From Lysobacterales bacterium (lineage in GTDB: Bacteria > Pseudomonadota > Gammaproteobacteria > Xanthomonadales > SZUA-36): 64,000 nt of DNA. Shown one piece after another: positions 33,423-42,016 of the stretch. The DNA lies in NCBI GenBank assembly GCA_021648125.1, contig JAKITK010000008.1, forward strand, positions 1 through 64,000. Reading direction: 5' to 3'. The position numbers and the translations under genes were made by a program. How positions within the stretch are numbered: position 1 is the stretch's first letter; every line of letters begins with the position of its first letter. The notes under the pieces were generated by a model that was not told the origin of the DNA, did no database searches, and saw nothing but the letters and a program-made list of their open reading frames with translations.

Positions 33423-35723
33423 ATGAAAGTCCTTACACTGCAAATTCTGGCAGCCCTGATGGTTTATGCTTCGGGGTCAGCTCACGCTGAGCAATTGCCC
33501 ATCGAGGATAATATAACACCCAGTAATGCAGAATCAACCGATGCGCAGAGTGCTGTTCTCAATAAGATTTTAGTAGTCGGGGGCTCTGCTGGTATTCTCA
33601 AGGCAACCGGTTCCGCTCAGTATATTTCGGCGGAAGAAATTCGTGAACGCAACTACGATGATATCAATCAGGTAATGCGTAGCGTGCCCGGGGTGTATTT
33701 GCGTCAGGAAGATGGTTACGGTTTGTTTGCCAATATCAGCTTGCGCGGAGTTGATACCACTCGCAGTGCAAAAATCACCATGATGGAAGACGGGGTTTTG
33801 ACTGCACCTGCACCCTATTCTGCTCCAGCCGCCTACTACACTCCGGCCGTTGGGCGGATGAGTGGGCTGGAAATTCTCAAAGGCTCAAGTCAGGTGCGCC
33901 ACGGGCCACATACAACCGGCGGGGTGATTAACTATTTGTCGACAAAAATACCCCGTAACCGGGAGTTTTTCTTGCGTACATCCTATGGTAGTTTTGCGGA
34001 TGCGCGGGTTCACTTGTATTACGGGGATAGCGTAGCCACAAGCCAAGGGGGGGTAGGCTATCTGCTGGAAGGAGTTTATCGAAATTCCGGTGGATTCAAA
34101 ACAATCGACAGCACCCCGGATTTCAATAACGGTAATCAAACCGGTTTTAAACGCAGCGAACCCCTATTAAAGCTTTTCTGGGAAGCCGATACACAAATAT
34201 ATCAACGCCTGGAGTTTAAGTACGGCCGCTCAACGCTTGATGGTGATGTGACCTATCTTGGTCTTAGCGAGGCCGATTTCAAAAACGATCCATACCGGCG
34301 TTACGCCAGCACCCGCTTTGATAATATTGATAGTGAAGAAAATCGAAGTTATTTGCGTTATAGCATTTCACCACTGGATGCATTGGATTTTATAACTACG
34401 CTTTACCACAGCACCTTTTCGCGTAACTGGTACAAGCTCAGGGACATTCGCGATGTTAACGGGGTTGCTGGCAACAACTATTCCCTGCCGTCCGCATTGG
34501 CACTAGATGATGAGGGCCTGGAATGCTTGCGTGGCGAGCTGACCTGTGTGCTGCGGGTCCGTGCTAACAACCGCGATTATAACAACGAGGGCATCGAATT
34601 CAACGGGTTTTACCGTTTCTCAAGTGCAAATGCCAGCCATGAAATTACCGCAGGCATTCGTTTTAACAAAGATCAGGTGATCCGCTTTCAGTGGGACGAC
34701 AAATACCGCCAAGCCGTAGATGGGACAATATCTGAACTGATACCCGGAATACCCGGTGCTGCCGGCGACAGACTGCAAAAAACCGACGCGGTAGCGATTT
34801 ATTTACAAGACACGATCGAATTTGGTGCTTGGAGCTTGGTGCCTGGTATCCGGATGGAGCAACTCGATCAGGTTTATATTGAAAATTATGCCAGTGACCA
34901 ACCCGACCCGACGCTAACAAACCAGCTGAACCTATGGGCCGGGAGTTTCGGGCTTAATTATTCCATTAACGATCAATGGGTCGTTTTTAGTAGTCTCAAT
35001 CGCGGCTACTCGCCACCGAACCCCAAAAGTTCCAGCGAAGGCATCAAGGAAGAAACCAGCAATGCCTATGAGGCCGGCTTCCGGTATCAGGATAGTGATC
35101 GTTACCTTGAGCTGGAATCCACGCTGTTTTTCACCGATTTTAATAACTTAATCGTAGTCGACAATATCGGCGGGGCCGGTTCTGGTGAAAGCGCTAATTT
35201 CGGTAAAGTAAGAAGTTACGGTGTTGAGTTTTCTGCCAATTATGATGCTGGCATGACGCGTAACTGGAAAATCAGCAACCCTTGGGTACTAACTGCTACC
35301 TATACCAACGCCGAGCAACGAAATAACGCCGCCTCGGAAGATCCTGAGTCTATTTTTAGCTTTGGTGCGGTTGGCAACAAAGTACCCTACATTCCCGACC
35401 TGCTATTCAACCTGCAAACCGGTATCCACGGCCAAAATTGGGGTGGCACGCTCAGTGGTAGTTATGTGAGTGAGTCCTTTACAAGTGCTAGCAACACCCG
35501 TGAGCAGGTGAATGGAAATGGTGACCCGGATTCGCGTTTTGGTATAACTGACAGCTACTTTCTACTGGATGCCTCGGTTTATTATCACTTTAGCTACACT
35601 GTGCAAGTATTTGCTGGGGTTCAAAACCTGACCGATTCCAGCGCCGTAGTATCGCGCCAACCCGAAGGCCCTCGACCCGGGATGTCCCGTTATGTTTATC
35701 TGGGCTTTGAAATCAGCATGTAA
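33423..35723 (+). CDS. TonB-dependent receptor, FecA-like
   Basis: 766 residues. Signal peptide 1-22 (ending SAHAE). The plug domain (about 50-170) includes GLFANISLRGVDTTRSAKIT and the stretch APAPYSAPAAYYTPAVGRM, typical of the FecA-like (COG4772) group; a barrel follows, ending GMSRYVYLGFEISM with a C-terminal aromatic pattern. There is no extra N-terminal signalling domain of the FecA/FpvA type, so it is not expected to act through an anti-sigma factor. The iron-chelate substrate is unknown. The promoter has a Fur-like site and a 24-bp palindrome. Downstream are a small exported protein and a ferritin-like gene, which fit iron handling. Confidence 0.9.
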   Translation: MKVLTLQILAALMVYASGSAHAEQLPIEDNITPSNAESTDAQSAVLNKILVVGGSAGILKATGSAQYISAEEIRERNYDDINQVMRSVPGVYLRQEDGYGLFANISLRGVDTTRSAKITMMEDGVLTAPAPYSAPAAYYTPAVGRMSGLEILKGSSQVRHGPHTTGGVINYLSTKIPRNREFFLRTSYGSFADARVHLYYGDSVATSQGGVGYLLEGVYRNSGGFKTIDSTPDFNNGNQTGFKRSEPLLKLFWEADTQIYQRLEFKYGRSTLDGDVTYLGLSEADFKNDPYRRYASTRFDNIDSEENRSYLRYSISPLDALDFITTLYHSTFSRNWYKLRDIRDVNGVAGNNYSLPSALALDDEGLECLRGELTCVLRVRANNRDYNNEGIEFNGFYRFSSANASHEITAGIRFNKDQVIRFQWDDKYRQAVDGTISELIPGIPGAAGDRLQKTDAVAIYLQDTIEFGAWSLVPGIRMEQLDQVYIENYASDQPDPTLTNQLNLWAGSFGLNYSINDQWVVFSSLNRGYSPPNPKSSSEGIKEETSNAYEAGFRYQDSDRYLELESTLFFTDFNNLIVVDNIGGAGSGESANFGKVRSYGVEFSANYDAGMTRNWKISNPWVLTATYTNAEQRNNAASEDPESIFSFGAVGNKVPYIPDLLFNLQTGIHGQNWGGTLSGSYVSESFTSASNTREQVNGNGDPDSRFGITDSYFLLDASVYYHFSYTVQVFAGVQNLTDSSAVVSRQPEGPRPGMSRYVYLGFEISM

Positions 35724-35808
35724 ATTCAAAGCGGGGAAATTTAGCCTCAATCCTTTGTTGGTGCTAAGCTATTAGTACTGATTGTAAAAGAACATGAAGG
35801 AGAAAGGC

Positions 35809-36129
35809 ATGAATACCAGTACGCTATTCGTTTTTGGTGGTTTGTTGATACTACTCTCGACAGTCTCTACCGAGAGCCAGGCCGATGCCCGCAAACTACA
35901 ACAGGAGAAACTTGATAACAGCTGCCAGCAGGCAAGGGAAGTCAAAATTGCACCACTACGAGAGGGTGTTATTAAAGATTGCGTTGCTTCAGGTAAAGAG
36001 AAAAAACATTGTCAGGATTTTTACAAAGACTATGGTGAAAGAACCGGCCAGCGTGCAGCCTTGTTCATGGATTTACCCGAGTGTGAAAAAGCTTTCGAGT
36101 ACAGTCGTTCCAATAGAAACAGTGACTGA
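35809..36129 (+). CDS. Small exported cysteine-containing protein
   Basis: 106 residues from ATG 35809, preferred over 35794 because AAGGAGAAAGGC lies directly before it. A signal peptide covers about 1-24 (ending SQADA). The mature part is charged and helical with four cysteines (NSCQQA, KDCVAS, KHCQDF, PECEKAF) spaced so that two disulfides are possible. No family recognised. It lies between an iron-chelate receptor and an encapsulin-type ferritin; a periplasmic role linked to metal handling is only a guess. Confidence 0.7.
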   Translation: MNTSTLFVFGGLLILLSTVSTESQADARKLQQEKLDNSCQQAREVKIAPLREGVIKDCVASGKEKKHCQDFYKDYGERTGQRAALFMDLPECEKAFEYSRSNRNSD

Positions 36130-36208
36130 GTCAGCTTTTTGCCTGGCACTTATTTTAAAATAAACAGTCAAACTTAATATAACATACCATAATTGTGGGG
36201 ATATAAAT

Positions 36209-36496
36209 ATGGCAACCGAAGGCTATCACGAGCCCATCTCAACCCTTTCAAACGAAACCATGGACATGCACCGGGCTATTACTTCCTTAATGGAAGAGCT
36301 CGAAGCCGTAGACTGGTATAACCAGCGTGTTGATGCCTGTACAAACGGGGAACTAAAAGCCATTCTTGTGCATAATCGCGACGAAGAAAAAGAACATGCT
36401 ACCATGGTTCTCGAATGGATACGCCGACAGGACCCGACTTTCGACAAGGAATTGAAAGACTACTTATTTACTGAAAAACCCATCGCACATCAATAA
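36209..36496 (+). CDS. Encapsulated-ferritin-type (EncFtn) protein lacking a targeting tail
   Basis: 95 residues, very close to the EncFtn family of half-size ferritins: ITSLMEELEAVDWYNQRVDA and AILVHNRDEEKEHATMVLEW. Glu30, Glu60 and His63 correspond to the di-iron ferroxidase ligands Glu32, Glu62 and His65 of Rhodospirillum rubrum EncFtn. In known systems EncFtn is loaded into an encapsulin shell through a C-terminal peptide and the shell gene follows immediately. Here the protein ends TEKPIAHQ, with no such peptide, and the next gene is a LysE exporter. It may work as a free ferroxidase or the shell may be elsewhere. Confidence 0.88.
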   Translation: MATEGYHEPISTLSNETMDMHRAITSLMEELEAVDWYNQRVDACTNGELKAILVHNRDEEKEHATMVLEWIRRQDPTFDKELKDYLFTEKPIAHQ

Positions 36497-36502
36497 TATA
36501 TT

Positions 36503-37135
36503 GTGATTCCGCCTGAGCAGCTAGCTGCCTTTGTTATCGCTTCAATTGCCCTGGCATTGGTTCCCGGCCCGGATAACATTTTTGTATTAACCCAATCAGC
36601 ACTCTACGGGCGCAAAGCCGGAATATTGGTAACGCTAGGTCTGTGTACGGGTTTAATTTTCCATACCGTACTGGTGGCCGCTGGGGTGGCGGCTCTTTTA
36701 TTAGCATCAGCTTTCGCTTTCGGTCTGTTGAAGCTTGTCGGTGTTATTTACCTGCTATTTCTCGCATGGCAAGCATTCCATGCTTCTGCCACCAAGCTGC
36801 AAACAAATAAAGCCTGCCAATTAACCGGCTTTCAGCTCTACCGCCGCGGGATTATAATGAATATCACTAACCCCAAGGTTTCGATTTTTTTCCTGGCTTT
36901 CCTACCGCAGTTTACCGCTCCTGCCAATGGATCCATCGGTCAACAGATTTTTCTCTTAGGTAGTATTTTTATGCTGACAACCTTGCTGGTTTTTGGCGGC
37001 GTTGCGTTTGCAGCTGGCGGCCTGGGCAGCTGGCTTCAGCGCACCCCGAAAGCTCAGGTTTATATGCAGCGCCTTGCCGGCTTTGTGTTTGTCGGTCTAG
37101 CGATCAAACTCCTCAGCGTAAACCTGAATCAATAA
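36503..37135 (+). CDS. LysE/RhtB-family exporter
   Basis: 210 residues with six hydrophobic segments and the family hallmark ALVPGPDNIFVLTQSALYGR near the N-terminus, followed by GLCTGLIFHT and GIIMNITNPKVSIFFLAFLP. The family exports amino acids or related small molecules through the inner membrane; the substrate here is unknown. The start is a GTG at 36503, six bases after the ferritin-like stop, so co-translation is likely despite the lack of a good Shine-Dalgarno. Confidence 0.88.
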   Translation: MIPPEQLAAFVIASIALALVPGPDNIFVLTQSALYGRKAGILVTLGLCTGLIFHTVLVAAGVAALLLASAFAFGLLKLVGVIYLLFLAWQAFHASATKLQTNKACQLTGFQLYRRGIIMNITNPKVSIFFLAFLPQFTAPANGSIGQQIFLLGSIFMLTTLLVFGGVAFAAGGLGSWLQRTPKAQVYMQRLAGFVFVGLAIKLLSVNLNQ

Positions 37136-37170
37136 ACGGGTTTCAGGGTTTATCTTGACGCTTGTGGGTG

Positions 37171-39048
37171 TTATTTAGCGCGCTGTTTTTTTTGCGCTTT
37201 TGCTTTATCCCGTTTAGTGGGTTTTTTATTTCTTGCCCGTGGTTTATGCCGCTTTTTCGGCTTATGGGCAAACTTACCAGTCGGACGACCAGCAAATTTT
37301 TTCTTTTCCCCTGATTCTTTTCCTGATTCTTTTCCTGTGTCTTTTCCTGTGTCTTTTCCTGTTTCTGTTGCTGGTCCACCGCTATCTACGCTCAAATTAA
37401 GCTGCTGCCCGGCAACCCAGGTCTTTTTTAAGACTGCAAGAATATCTTTAGGTAGGTTTTTTGGTAGATCAACCAAAGTAAAGTTCTCGCGAATATTGAT
37501 ACGCCCGATATTACCACTGTCCAAACCGGCTTCATTGGCAATTGCGCCAACGATATTACCGGGTTTAACTTTATCCTTATAACCCACCTCTAAGCGGTAG
37601 CGAGCCATATCCTCGCCCAAGCCGGCATCGTTGCGGCGGGGTTTTTTACCTCTTTTCCCAGAAGAGCCTTCACCGCGATTGTCGCGACCATCTCTGTCCC
37701 ACTGGACTGATCGTTTATGCTGCGGTTGGTCTTTTAACAGGAATGGCACACTGCCTTGTAACATTTTGGCAATCGCTGCTGCAATTTCTACTGCCGGAAT
37801 ATTGTGTTCGCTTTCGTATTGTTCGATCAACTGACTAAACAAGCTGAGATCGCCAGCTGCCAGCGTATCAGTAATGCGTTGCTTAAACCGATCAATTCGT
37901 GTGTCGTTGATCACCTGGGTGGTCGGCAACTCCATTCTTTCAATTTCTTTACGGGTGGCTCTTTCTATCGCATACAGCATGCGCTTTTCCCGTGGCGCCA
38001 CAAACAATATTGCATCCCCATGTCGCCCAGCGCGTCCAGTCCGGCCAATACGGTGGACATAGGCTTCGGTGTCGTAAGGAATATCATAATTTATTACATG
38101 GCTGATGCGCTCTACATCCAGCCCACGCGCTGCCACATCGGTTGCTACCAAGATATCAAGCGTACCTTTTTTAAGACGATTAACCGTGCGTTCCCGCTGA
38201 TTTTGAGCAATGTCACCATTCAGCGGTGATGCGGCAAAACCGCGTGCAGCCAGTTTTTCTGCTAACTCCACCGTTGCTGTTCTGGTGCGCACAAAAACGA
38301 TCATCGCCTCAAACGGTTCGGCTTCCAAAATACGGGTTAAGGCATCCAGTTTATGCACCCCGCTTACCGGCCAGAAACGCTGACGAATAGTATCTGCTGT
38401 CTGGGTTTTGACCTTAATTGTGACTTCAGCAGGATTGTTTAGATACTTGCGTGCTATCCGGCGTATTTGCTCGGGCATGGTGGCTGAAAACAGCGTAATT
38501 TGTCTTGTTTTCGGCGTCTGCTCAAGAATCCATTCAACATCATCAATAAAACCCATACGCAACATTTCATCGGCTTCATCCAATACTAGGGTTGTCAGTT
38601 TTCCCAGCCTCAAAGTGCCTTTGCGCATATGATCCATCACCCGCCCGGGTGTGCCTACCACTACATGCACGCCGCGCTTGAGTGCGCGAATCTGGCCGCT
38701 GTAATCCTGTCCGCCATAGACCGGTAATACATGAAAACCTTTCAAGTATGTTGCGTATTTCTGGAAAGCCTCTGCTACCTGGATGGCCAGTTCCCGGGTT
38801 GGTGCTAATACCAACACCTGTGGGTCTTTTTGCTGCAACGAAATCTTCGATAAAACCGGCAAGGCAAAAGCCGCTGTTTTGCCGGTACCCGTTTGCGCCT
38901 GCCCCACAAGATCTCTGCCCTCTAGCATCAGGGGTATGGTTCTTGCCTGAATCGGTGAAGGGCTTTCGTAACCAACATCATCGAGTATTTTGAGCATGGG
39001 TTTGCTCAGTTTAAGATCGTTAAATGTGACTGGGGTTTCGTTAGTCAT
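37171..39048 (-). CDS. deaD: ATP-dependent DEAD-box RNA helicase, DeaD/CsdA type
   Basis: About 625 residues from ATG 39048. Helicase motifs are complete: AQTGTGKTAAFALP, APTRELAIQV, GTPGRVMDHM, VLDEADEML, LFSATMP, ATDVAARGLDVE and HRIGRTGRAGR. A C-terminal RNA-binding DbpA/CsdA-like domain (about 485-560) includes GNIVGAIANEAGLDSGNIGR, then a basic tail. The tail contains a short repeat region (TGKDTGKDTGKESGKESG) encoded by 12-bp tandem repeats at 37303-37366, likely variable in length. DeaD unwinds structured RNA in ribosome assembly and mRNA decay, notably in the cold. It converges on the LysE gene. Confidence 0.95.
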   Translation of the reverse strand: MTNETPVTFNDLKLSKPMLKILDDVGYESPSPIQARTIPLMLEGRDLVGQAQTGTGKTAAFALPVLSKISLQQKDPQVLVLAPTRELAIQVAEAFQKYATYLKGFHVLPVYGGQDYSGQIRALKRGVHVVVGTPGRVMDHMRKGTLRLGKLTTLVLDEADEMLRMGFIDDVEWILEQTPKTRQITLFSATMPEQIRRIARKYLNNPAEVTIKVKTQTADTIRQRFWPVSGVHKLDALTRILEAEPFEAMIVFVRTRTATVELAEKLAARGFAASPLNGDIAQNQRERTVNRLKKGTLDILVATDVAARGLDVERISHVINYDIPYDTEAYVHRIGRTGRAGRHGDAILFVAPREKRMLYAIERATRKEIERMELPTTQVINDTRIDRFKQRITDTLAAGDLSLFSQLIEQYESEHNIPAVEIAAAIAKMLQGSVPFLLKDQPQHKRSVQWDRDGRDNRGEGSSGKRGKKPRRNDAGLGEDMARYRLEVGYKDKVKPGNIVGAIANEAGLDSGNIGRINIRENFTLVDLPKNLPKDILAVLKKTWVAGQQLNLSVDSGGPATETGKDTGKDTGKESGKESGEKKKFAGRPTGKFAHKPKKRHKPRARNKKPTKRDKAKAQKKQRAK

Positions 39049-39187
39049 TACAATGGCCAAAATTAGATGTTCGTGTTGAAGTAATAATACAGACTGGACT
39101 CAGGCCTTGTGATTCATAAATCATGCCAAATTCAGCTTGCTGAGACTGTGGTATTGTAACGGTTTGCAGTCAACAGGGCACACTATT

Positions 39188-39340
39188 ATGAGTATCGGTT
39201 GTGAACCCGCCCCCAACCAAGATTTCAACTGGGGTAAACTTGAGGCTGACTGCTGCCATATCCACCGACAGTATCCCGATAACTGTAAATATAGCGTTGC
39301 TCTAAACCCGAGTATATCAACTTACTATGTCGTTACTTAG
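39188..39340 (+). CDS. Possible 50-codon small gene before the FMN dehydrogenase
   Basis: Starts ATG 39188 and overlaps the next gene by 14 bases. The peptide MSIGCEPAPNQDFNWGKLEA continues with a Cys/His-containing stretch (DCCHIHRQYPDNC). The Shine-Dalgarno is weak (AGGG ten bases upstream). It may be a leader or chance frame. The rest of the 266-bp gap is otherwise featureless. Confidence 0.25.
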   Translation: MSIGCEPAPNQDFNWGKLEADCCHIHRQYPDNCKYSVALNPSISTYYVVT

Positions 39341-40511
39341 AACACTTTACCGCGGAAAAGACTACCGCCGCGCCTTATCAATTGAGGAACTTCGCCTGAT
39401 TGGTCAGCGCCGCATACCAAACTTTAGCTTTGAATATGTTGAAGGTGGTGCCGAAACCGAAACCGCATTGCGGCGGAATATAGATGTTTTTAATCGCTAT
39501 AGCTTCAAGCCCTCCACCCTGGTGAATACCGAGGGGCGTACATCAGACATTCAGCTGTTTGGAAAGCCTTCACCATCACCTCTGCTGATTTCACCTACCG
39601 GCTTAAACGGATTACTCCATCACCGTGGTGATATAGCACTGGCAAAGGCGGCTGCGAATGCCGGTATTCCTTTCTGCCTAAGCACGGTATCAAATGCAAC
39701 ATTAGAAGATGTCGCCGTAGAAGCCGGTGGTCGCCTGTGGATGCAGCTGTATATGATGAACGACCGCAATATCGCTAGGGATATTATTACCCGCGCCGAG
39801 AAAGCCGGTTATGAAGCGTTAATATTTACCACCGATGCCAATGTTTTTGGCCGGCGTGAATGGGATCTCAGAAATTACCGTCAGCCCGGAAAACTATCGC
39901 TAAGAAACATCCTTGATATCGCCCTACACCCGCGCTGGGTGGCTGATGTATTGATTCCAAACGGTATTCCCCTGTTCGAAAATGTGCTGGAATATCTGCC
40001 GCCGCAAATGCGCACGGTTAAAGGCGGGGTGGCCTCCCTGCCCGGCATGCTGGCACCGGATATCAGCTGGGGAGACCTCCGCTGGATCAGAGATATGTGG
40101 CCGCGGAAACTTATCCTAAAAGGGGTGTTGAATGTCGCCGATGCCAAACAAGCGGCTAGTCTGGGCTGTGATGGCGTTATCCTTACCAATCACGGTGGCC
40201 GACAACTCGACAGCTGTGTCACCCCGATTGAAGTGTTGGCAGAAATCAGGCAGGCCGTAGGGGAGCAATTAACTATTTTGATTGATAGCGGCTTTCGGCG
40301 CGGCAGCGATGTGCTTAAAGCCATTGCCCTCGGAGCAGATGCTGTAATGATTGGCAGACCCACGCTTTATGGTCTTGCTGCCGGTGGTCAACCAGGTGTT
40401 GAACATGCGTTGGCGTTATTAAATGAAGAAATCGACCGGGTATTGGGGCAGTTAGGCTGTCGTTCAGTGCAACAACTCAACCCCAAAATGCTGGTCAAGA
40501 ATGACCCCTAG
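39327..40511 (+). CDS. FMN-dependent alpha-hydroxyacid dehydrogenase/oxidase
   Basis: 394 residues with the lactate dehydrogenase/mandelate dehydrogenase/glycolate oxidase fold: FEYVEGGAETETALRRN, PLLISPTGLNGLLHHRGD, WMQLYMMNDR, the active-site LTNHGGRQLD (His as base and substrate-binding Arg) and the phosphate-binding DSGFRRGSDVLKAIALGADA. It oxidises an L-2-hydroxyacid to the 2-oxoacid with FMN. It resembles LldD and mandelate dehydrogenase equally; the substrate is not decided by sequence. Its end overlaps the start of modA by eleven bases, so it is translationally coupled to molybdate transport. Confidence 0.9.
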   Translation: MSLLRTLYRGKDYRRALSIEELRLIGQRRIPNFSFEYVEGGAETETALRRNIDVFNRYSFKPSTLVNTEGRTSDIQLFGKPSPSPLLISPTGLNGLLHHRGDIALAKAAANAGIPFCLSTVSNATLEDVAVEAGGRLWMQLYMMNDRNIARDIITRAEKAGYEALIFTTDANVFGRREWDLRNYRQPGKLSLRNILDIALHPRWVADVLIPNGIPLFENVLEYLPPQMRTVKGGVASLPGMLAPDISWGDLRWIRDMWPRKLILKGVLNVADAKQAASLGCDGVILTNHGGRQLDSCVTPIEVLAEIRQAVGEQLTILIDSGFRRGSDVLKAIALGADAVMIGRPTLYGLAAGGQPGVEHALALLNEEIDRVLGQLGCRSVQQLNPKMLVKNDP

Positions 40512-41319
40512 AGTCAGCTATTTTATATTCTGCTCACTGCTGATATTTTCCAGCCTGCCGGGAACGCTGGAAGCAGCTGAAATACGGGTTGCTGTAGCCA
40601 GTAATTTTGTAGTCACAATGAAATTACTGGCTCGATCGTTTGAGACACAAAACAACCACCGCATAGTTATCGCCAGCGGCTCCACCGGCAAACACTTTGC
40701 GCAAATCAGCCACGGTGCACCTTTCGATTTATTTTTTGCGGCAGATGCCAAACGCCCACAATTACTGGAACAGCAGGGCCTCGCCATAGATGGTACCCGC
40801 TTTACCTATGCCTTAGGTACACTAACGCTGTGGCAGCCTGAACAAACCACTAACCGTTCAGACAACAGTACAGGTATGCGTGAAACGACATCAATAGAGT
40901 CTAATTCCATCTTAAAAACGCTAAAACAAGCAAATTTTAACTATCTTGCAATAGCTAACCCTAAGTTAGCACCCTATGGAATGGCCGCAAAAGAGTCCCT
41001 GCAAGCACTCGGCTTGTGGGAAAAGTTACAAACACAGATAGTGCGTGGCGAAAATATCTCCCAGGCTTTTCATTTTGTTTATAGTGGCAATGCCCAGCTG
41101 GGTTTTGTTGCCCACGCACAGCTAATTCACCTAGACCCGGATGCCAGGGGAGGTTTTTGGCAGATCCCGCCGCATTATTATCAGCCGATTGAACAACAAG
41201 CTGTACAGCTCAACGACAAAGCTGCCACCCGCGCTTTCGTAGAATACATTCGCTCTCCTGCCGCCAAACTCATTATTCAACAACAAGGGTATTTAACCAG
41301 CGACACTTTAGGGCGATAA
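40501..41319 (+). CDS. modA: Molybdate ABC transporter substrate-binding protein
   Basis: 272 residues with a signal peptide (about 1-25, cleavage after LEA). It has the ModA pattern: EIRVAVASNFVVTMKLLARS, the oxyanion-binding IASGSTGKHFAQISHGAPFD, LFFAADAKRPQLLEQQGLA and NPKLAPYGMAAKESLQALGL. It binds molybdate or tungstate in the periplasm. Start overlaps the FMN dehydrogenase. The residues between about 115 and 145 form an unusual Thr/Ser/Asn-rich insertion. It is followed by modB after 10 bases. Confidence 0.93.
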   Translation: MTPRVSYFIFCSLLIFSSLPGTLEAAEIRVAVASNFVVTMKLLARSFETQNNHRIVIASGSTGKHFAQISHGAPFDLFFAADAKRPQLLEQQGLAIDGTRFTYALGTLTLWQPEQTTNRSDNSTGMRETTSIESNSILKTLKQANFNYLAIANPKLAPYGMAAKESLQALGLWEKLQTQIVRGENISQAFHFVYSGNAQLGFVAHAQLIHLDPDARGGFWQIPPHYYQPIEQQAVQLNDKAATRAFVEYIRSPAAKLIIQQQGYLTSDTLGR

Positions 41320-41329
41320 TACAGAGACT

Positions 41330-42016
41330 ATGTTCTCAGAAGCTGACCTCACCGCGCTACTCATCACACTCAAGCTTGCTGGGTTAACCACGCTAATCCT
41401 GCTGCTTATTGGCACACCGCTGGCCTGGTGGTTGGCCCGCAGCCAGTGGCGCTTTAAATTCTTACTCGAGGCTGTGCTCGCATTACCTCTGGTTCTGCCA
41501 CCTACTGTGCTCGGCTTTTACTTATTAATCGCACTCGGCCCGAAAGGCCCTGTTGGCGGCCTCGTTGAGGCCATGGGTGGCACAGCACCTACTTTTAGTT
41601 TTACCGGCTTAGTTATTGGCTCGGTACTCTATTCCATGCCTTTTGTAGTTCAGCCACTTCAAAACGCCTTCGCCGCAATTGGCACTCGACCTTTGGAGGT
41701 CGCAGCCACACTTGGCGCCTCCAAAATAGATCGGTTTTTTACTATTGCGCTACCATTAGCTCGGCCGGGGTTCTTAACTGCCAGCGTGCTGGGTTTTGCG
41801 CATACGCTGGGTGAGTTTGGCGTTGTATTAATGATCGGCGGAAACATTCCCGGAAAAACCCAGGTTGTTTCTATTGCCATATATGATCATGTAGAACAGC
41901 TTAATTATGGGCAGGCTCATAGCTTATCCATCGCCTTACTAATTTTCTCTTTTGTCCTGCTGGTCGCTGTATATGGCTTTAATCGTAATACCAACTTCAG
42001 CCTAATTAAAACATGA
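41330..42016 (+). CDS. modB: Molybdate ABC transporter permease
   Basis: 228 residues with five to six hydrophobic segments and ModB signatures: ALPLVLPPTVLGFYLLIALG, SMPFVVQPLQNAFAAI and the coupling loop EVAATLGASKIDRFFTIALP, then HTLGEFGVVLMIGGNIPGKT. It forms the homodimeric channel of the ModABC molybdate importer. Its stop overlaps the modC start (ATGA). Confidence 0.94.
   Translation: MFSEADLTALLITLKLAGLTTLILLLIGTPLAWWLARSQWRFKFLLEAVLALPLVLPPTVLGFYLLIALGPKGPVGGLVEAMGGTAPTFSFTGLVIGSVLYSMPFVVQPLQNAFAAIGTRPLEVAATLGASKIDRFFTIALPLARPGFLTASVLGFAHTLGEFGVVLMIGGNIPGKTQVVSIAIYDHVEQLNYGQAHSLSIALLIFSFVLLVAVYGFNRNTNFSLIKT

Noticed and set aside
40400-40510. Search for a molybdenum-cofactor riboswitch before modA
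   Set aside because: modA overlaps the upstream coding sequence, leaving no untranslated leader for one.
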